From Bacteroidota bacterium (GTDB taxonomy: Bacteria; Bacteroidota; Bacteroidia; Bacteroidales; FEN-979), in NCBI GenBank assembly GCA_030706225.1, contig JAUZOW010000005.1, forward strand, positions 1-37,193: a stretch of DNA of 37,193 nucleotides, in the 5' to 3' direction. Shown piece by piece: positions 35,857 through 37,193 of the stretch (position 1 is the first letter of the stretch; every line of letters starts with the position of its first letter). Both the position numbers and the translations under genes were made by a program. A model generated the notes under the pieces. It saw only the letters and a program-made list of their open reading frames with translations, had not been told where the DNA came from and did no database searches.

Positions 35857-37193
35857 ATGAGATTTATTGTACTGACAATATTTATTTTCTTTACTAATAT
35901 TTCAATTCTATATGCTCAGGGCGAATTCAATATCTGGTATTTTGGCAATCGTGCGGGAGTAAATTTTAATTCAGGAAGCCCAGTTACAATTTTAGATTGT
36001 TCTCCTTTGGGATATTGGTTAATTACCACTATGTCAGATTCCTTAGGATCTTTACTTTTTTATGGAAATAATTATTGCTTATTTGATAAAAGCCACCAAG
36101 CTATGCCCAATGGAAGTGGTTTACTTACCGGAGGAGCTAATTACAGTCAAGATTTGTTTACAGTACAAAAAAGGAATGACGAAAAATCCTATTATGTCTT
36201 TCAAATGGGAGGAATTAATCCTTTAGGATATACAGATGGTCTCATGTACTCTATTGTTGATATGAGACTTCATTCGGGTTTGGGAGATATTGTTCCCGGT
36301 CAGAAAAATATCCATGTATTGGCTGCTCATGATGCTTCAGGTGCATTGACCGGAACCAGGCACCATAATAATAAAGATGCATGGATTATTACCAGAAGAC
36401 TGAGCTACACTTCTCAAAGATATGCATGCTTTCTCGTTTCCTTTTCTGGTTTGGATACTGTTCCGGTTTATAGCAATAGCCTGCTTCATATTGTTCCAAA
36501 TCTGTCACCAGGAAATGGAATAGAATATCTTAAAGTTTCACCGGATGGGACTAAATTGATTTGTGTGTGTGATACCAGTTTTGAATATTGTACATTCGAT
36601 TCACAAACAGGGAAAATAACTCCTCTTTTTGTGGGAACTCTTATAAAAGTTAATAATATGAATGGGGAAAATGAAACACCTGAGTTTTCGTTAAAATCAA
36701 AATATCTTTATTTATCCTGTCAAAGAACCAACGGAGAACATGTTCTATATCAATTTGATGCTACAAAAACGGATTCAGCTTCATTTTTTGCCAGCAGAGT
36801 GCAGTTAGAAAGTGATTTTCCTTATTTTATTGCATTACAAAGAGCTGTGGATAACAAAATTTATGTTGCACCTGTTTTTCTAGATTCATTAAGTGTGATT
36901 GAATACCCGGATAATCCGGGAGCATCCTGTCAATATACGCGTGATGTTTTATCTTTACAAGGCAGAACATGTATTTACAATCTACCTCAATTTTTACAAA
37001 AATATAAAGCCTATATTCAATATTTTCATCCCTGTCAAAACGACCGGATTCCTTTTTCCGGCGACATCTGGCCGCCGGCGGATACCACCCGGTGGAACTT
37101 CGGGGATCCGGCTTCCGGTGTGGATAATGTTTCTTACCTGCCTGATCCGGTTCATATTTATTCTTTGCCGGGTACCTATACGGTGGAGCTTTA
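35857..37193 (+). CDS. Large secreted T9SS-type protein with beta-propeller-like N-terminus and PKD-like region (3' end beyond window)
   Basis: Open frame to window end (absent from the ORF track because unterminated): MRFIVLTIFIFFTNISILYAQGEFNIWYFGNRAGVNFNSGSPVTI...LFDKSHQAMPNGSGLLTGG...WNFGDPASGVDNVSYLPDPVHIYSLPGTYTVEL; resembles T9SS type B cargo proteins. Confidence 0.8.
   Translation, partial: MRFIVLTIFIFFTNISILYAQGEFNIWYFGNRAGVNFNSGSPVTILDCSPLGYWLITTMSDSLGSLLFYGNNYCLFDKSHQAMPNGSGLLTGGANYSQDLFTVQKRNDEKSYYVFQMGGINPLGYTDGLMYSIVDMRLHSGLGDIVPGQKNIHVLAAHDASGALTGTRHHNNKDAWIITRRLSYTSQRYACFLVSFSGLDTVPVYSNSLLHIVPNLSPGNGIEYLKVSPDGTKLICVCDTSFEYCTFDSQTGKITPLFVGTLIKVNNMNGENETPEFSLKSKYLYLSCQRTNGEHVLYQFDATKTDSASFFASRVQLESDFPYFIALQRAVDNKIYVAPVFLDSLSVIEYPDNPGASCQYTRDVLSLQGRTCIYNLPQFLQKYKAYIQYFHPCQNDRIPFSGDIWPPADTTRWNFGDPASGVDNVSYLPDPVHIYSLPGTYTVEL

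Noticed and set aside
1-37193. CRISPR arrays, tRNA/rRNA genes, transposases, integrases, classical toxin-antitoxin or phage-defence genes
   Set aside because: None recognised on reading both strands; no regularly spaced repeats beyond the short ones reported.

Overview
This 37.2 kb window looks like a Bacteroidetes chromosome segment. The family calls and TAnnTTTG promoter-like boxes point that way, and so do the TonB receptor and the type IX secretion (T9SS) cargo. No rRNA, tRNA, CRISPR array, phage or transposase was recognised. Block A (1-14.0 kb) is a mixed-strand acyl/glycan biosynthesis-like locus. Its minus strand carries GNAT, GT2, SDR, KAS-III, an ACP with a non-canonical attachment motif, a TonB-dependent receptor, a fatty-acyl-AMP ligase-like enzyme and a TMTC-like TPR membrane protein. 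Three tandem paralogous B12-binding radical SAM enzymes sit in it on the plus strand. Block B (14.0-24.1 kb) is mostly housekeeping: rsmA, a TPR protein, an M20 amidohydrolase, a very short S13/PBP4-like protein, a DUF1295-like membrane protein, an MsbA-like ABC transporter, rbfA, a methyltransferase and a LolC/E-like permease. Block C (24.2-32.0 kb) holds two tandem giant gingipain-like (C25) proteases with T9SS sorting tails. Block D (32.0-37.2 kb) is visibly AT-richer. It has a lipoprotein-like TPR histidine kinase, a LuxR-type response regulator, a repeat-bearing intergenic region, two small orphan secreted proteins, a perfect 18-bp hairpin and a truncated T9SS-type protein whose composition changes abruptly near its end. 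The best candidate for an undescribed system is Block A, the triple B12-radical-SAM/ACP/KAS-III/FAAL locus. All functional claims come from motif reading only; no database search was run.
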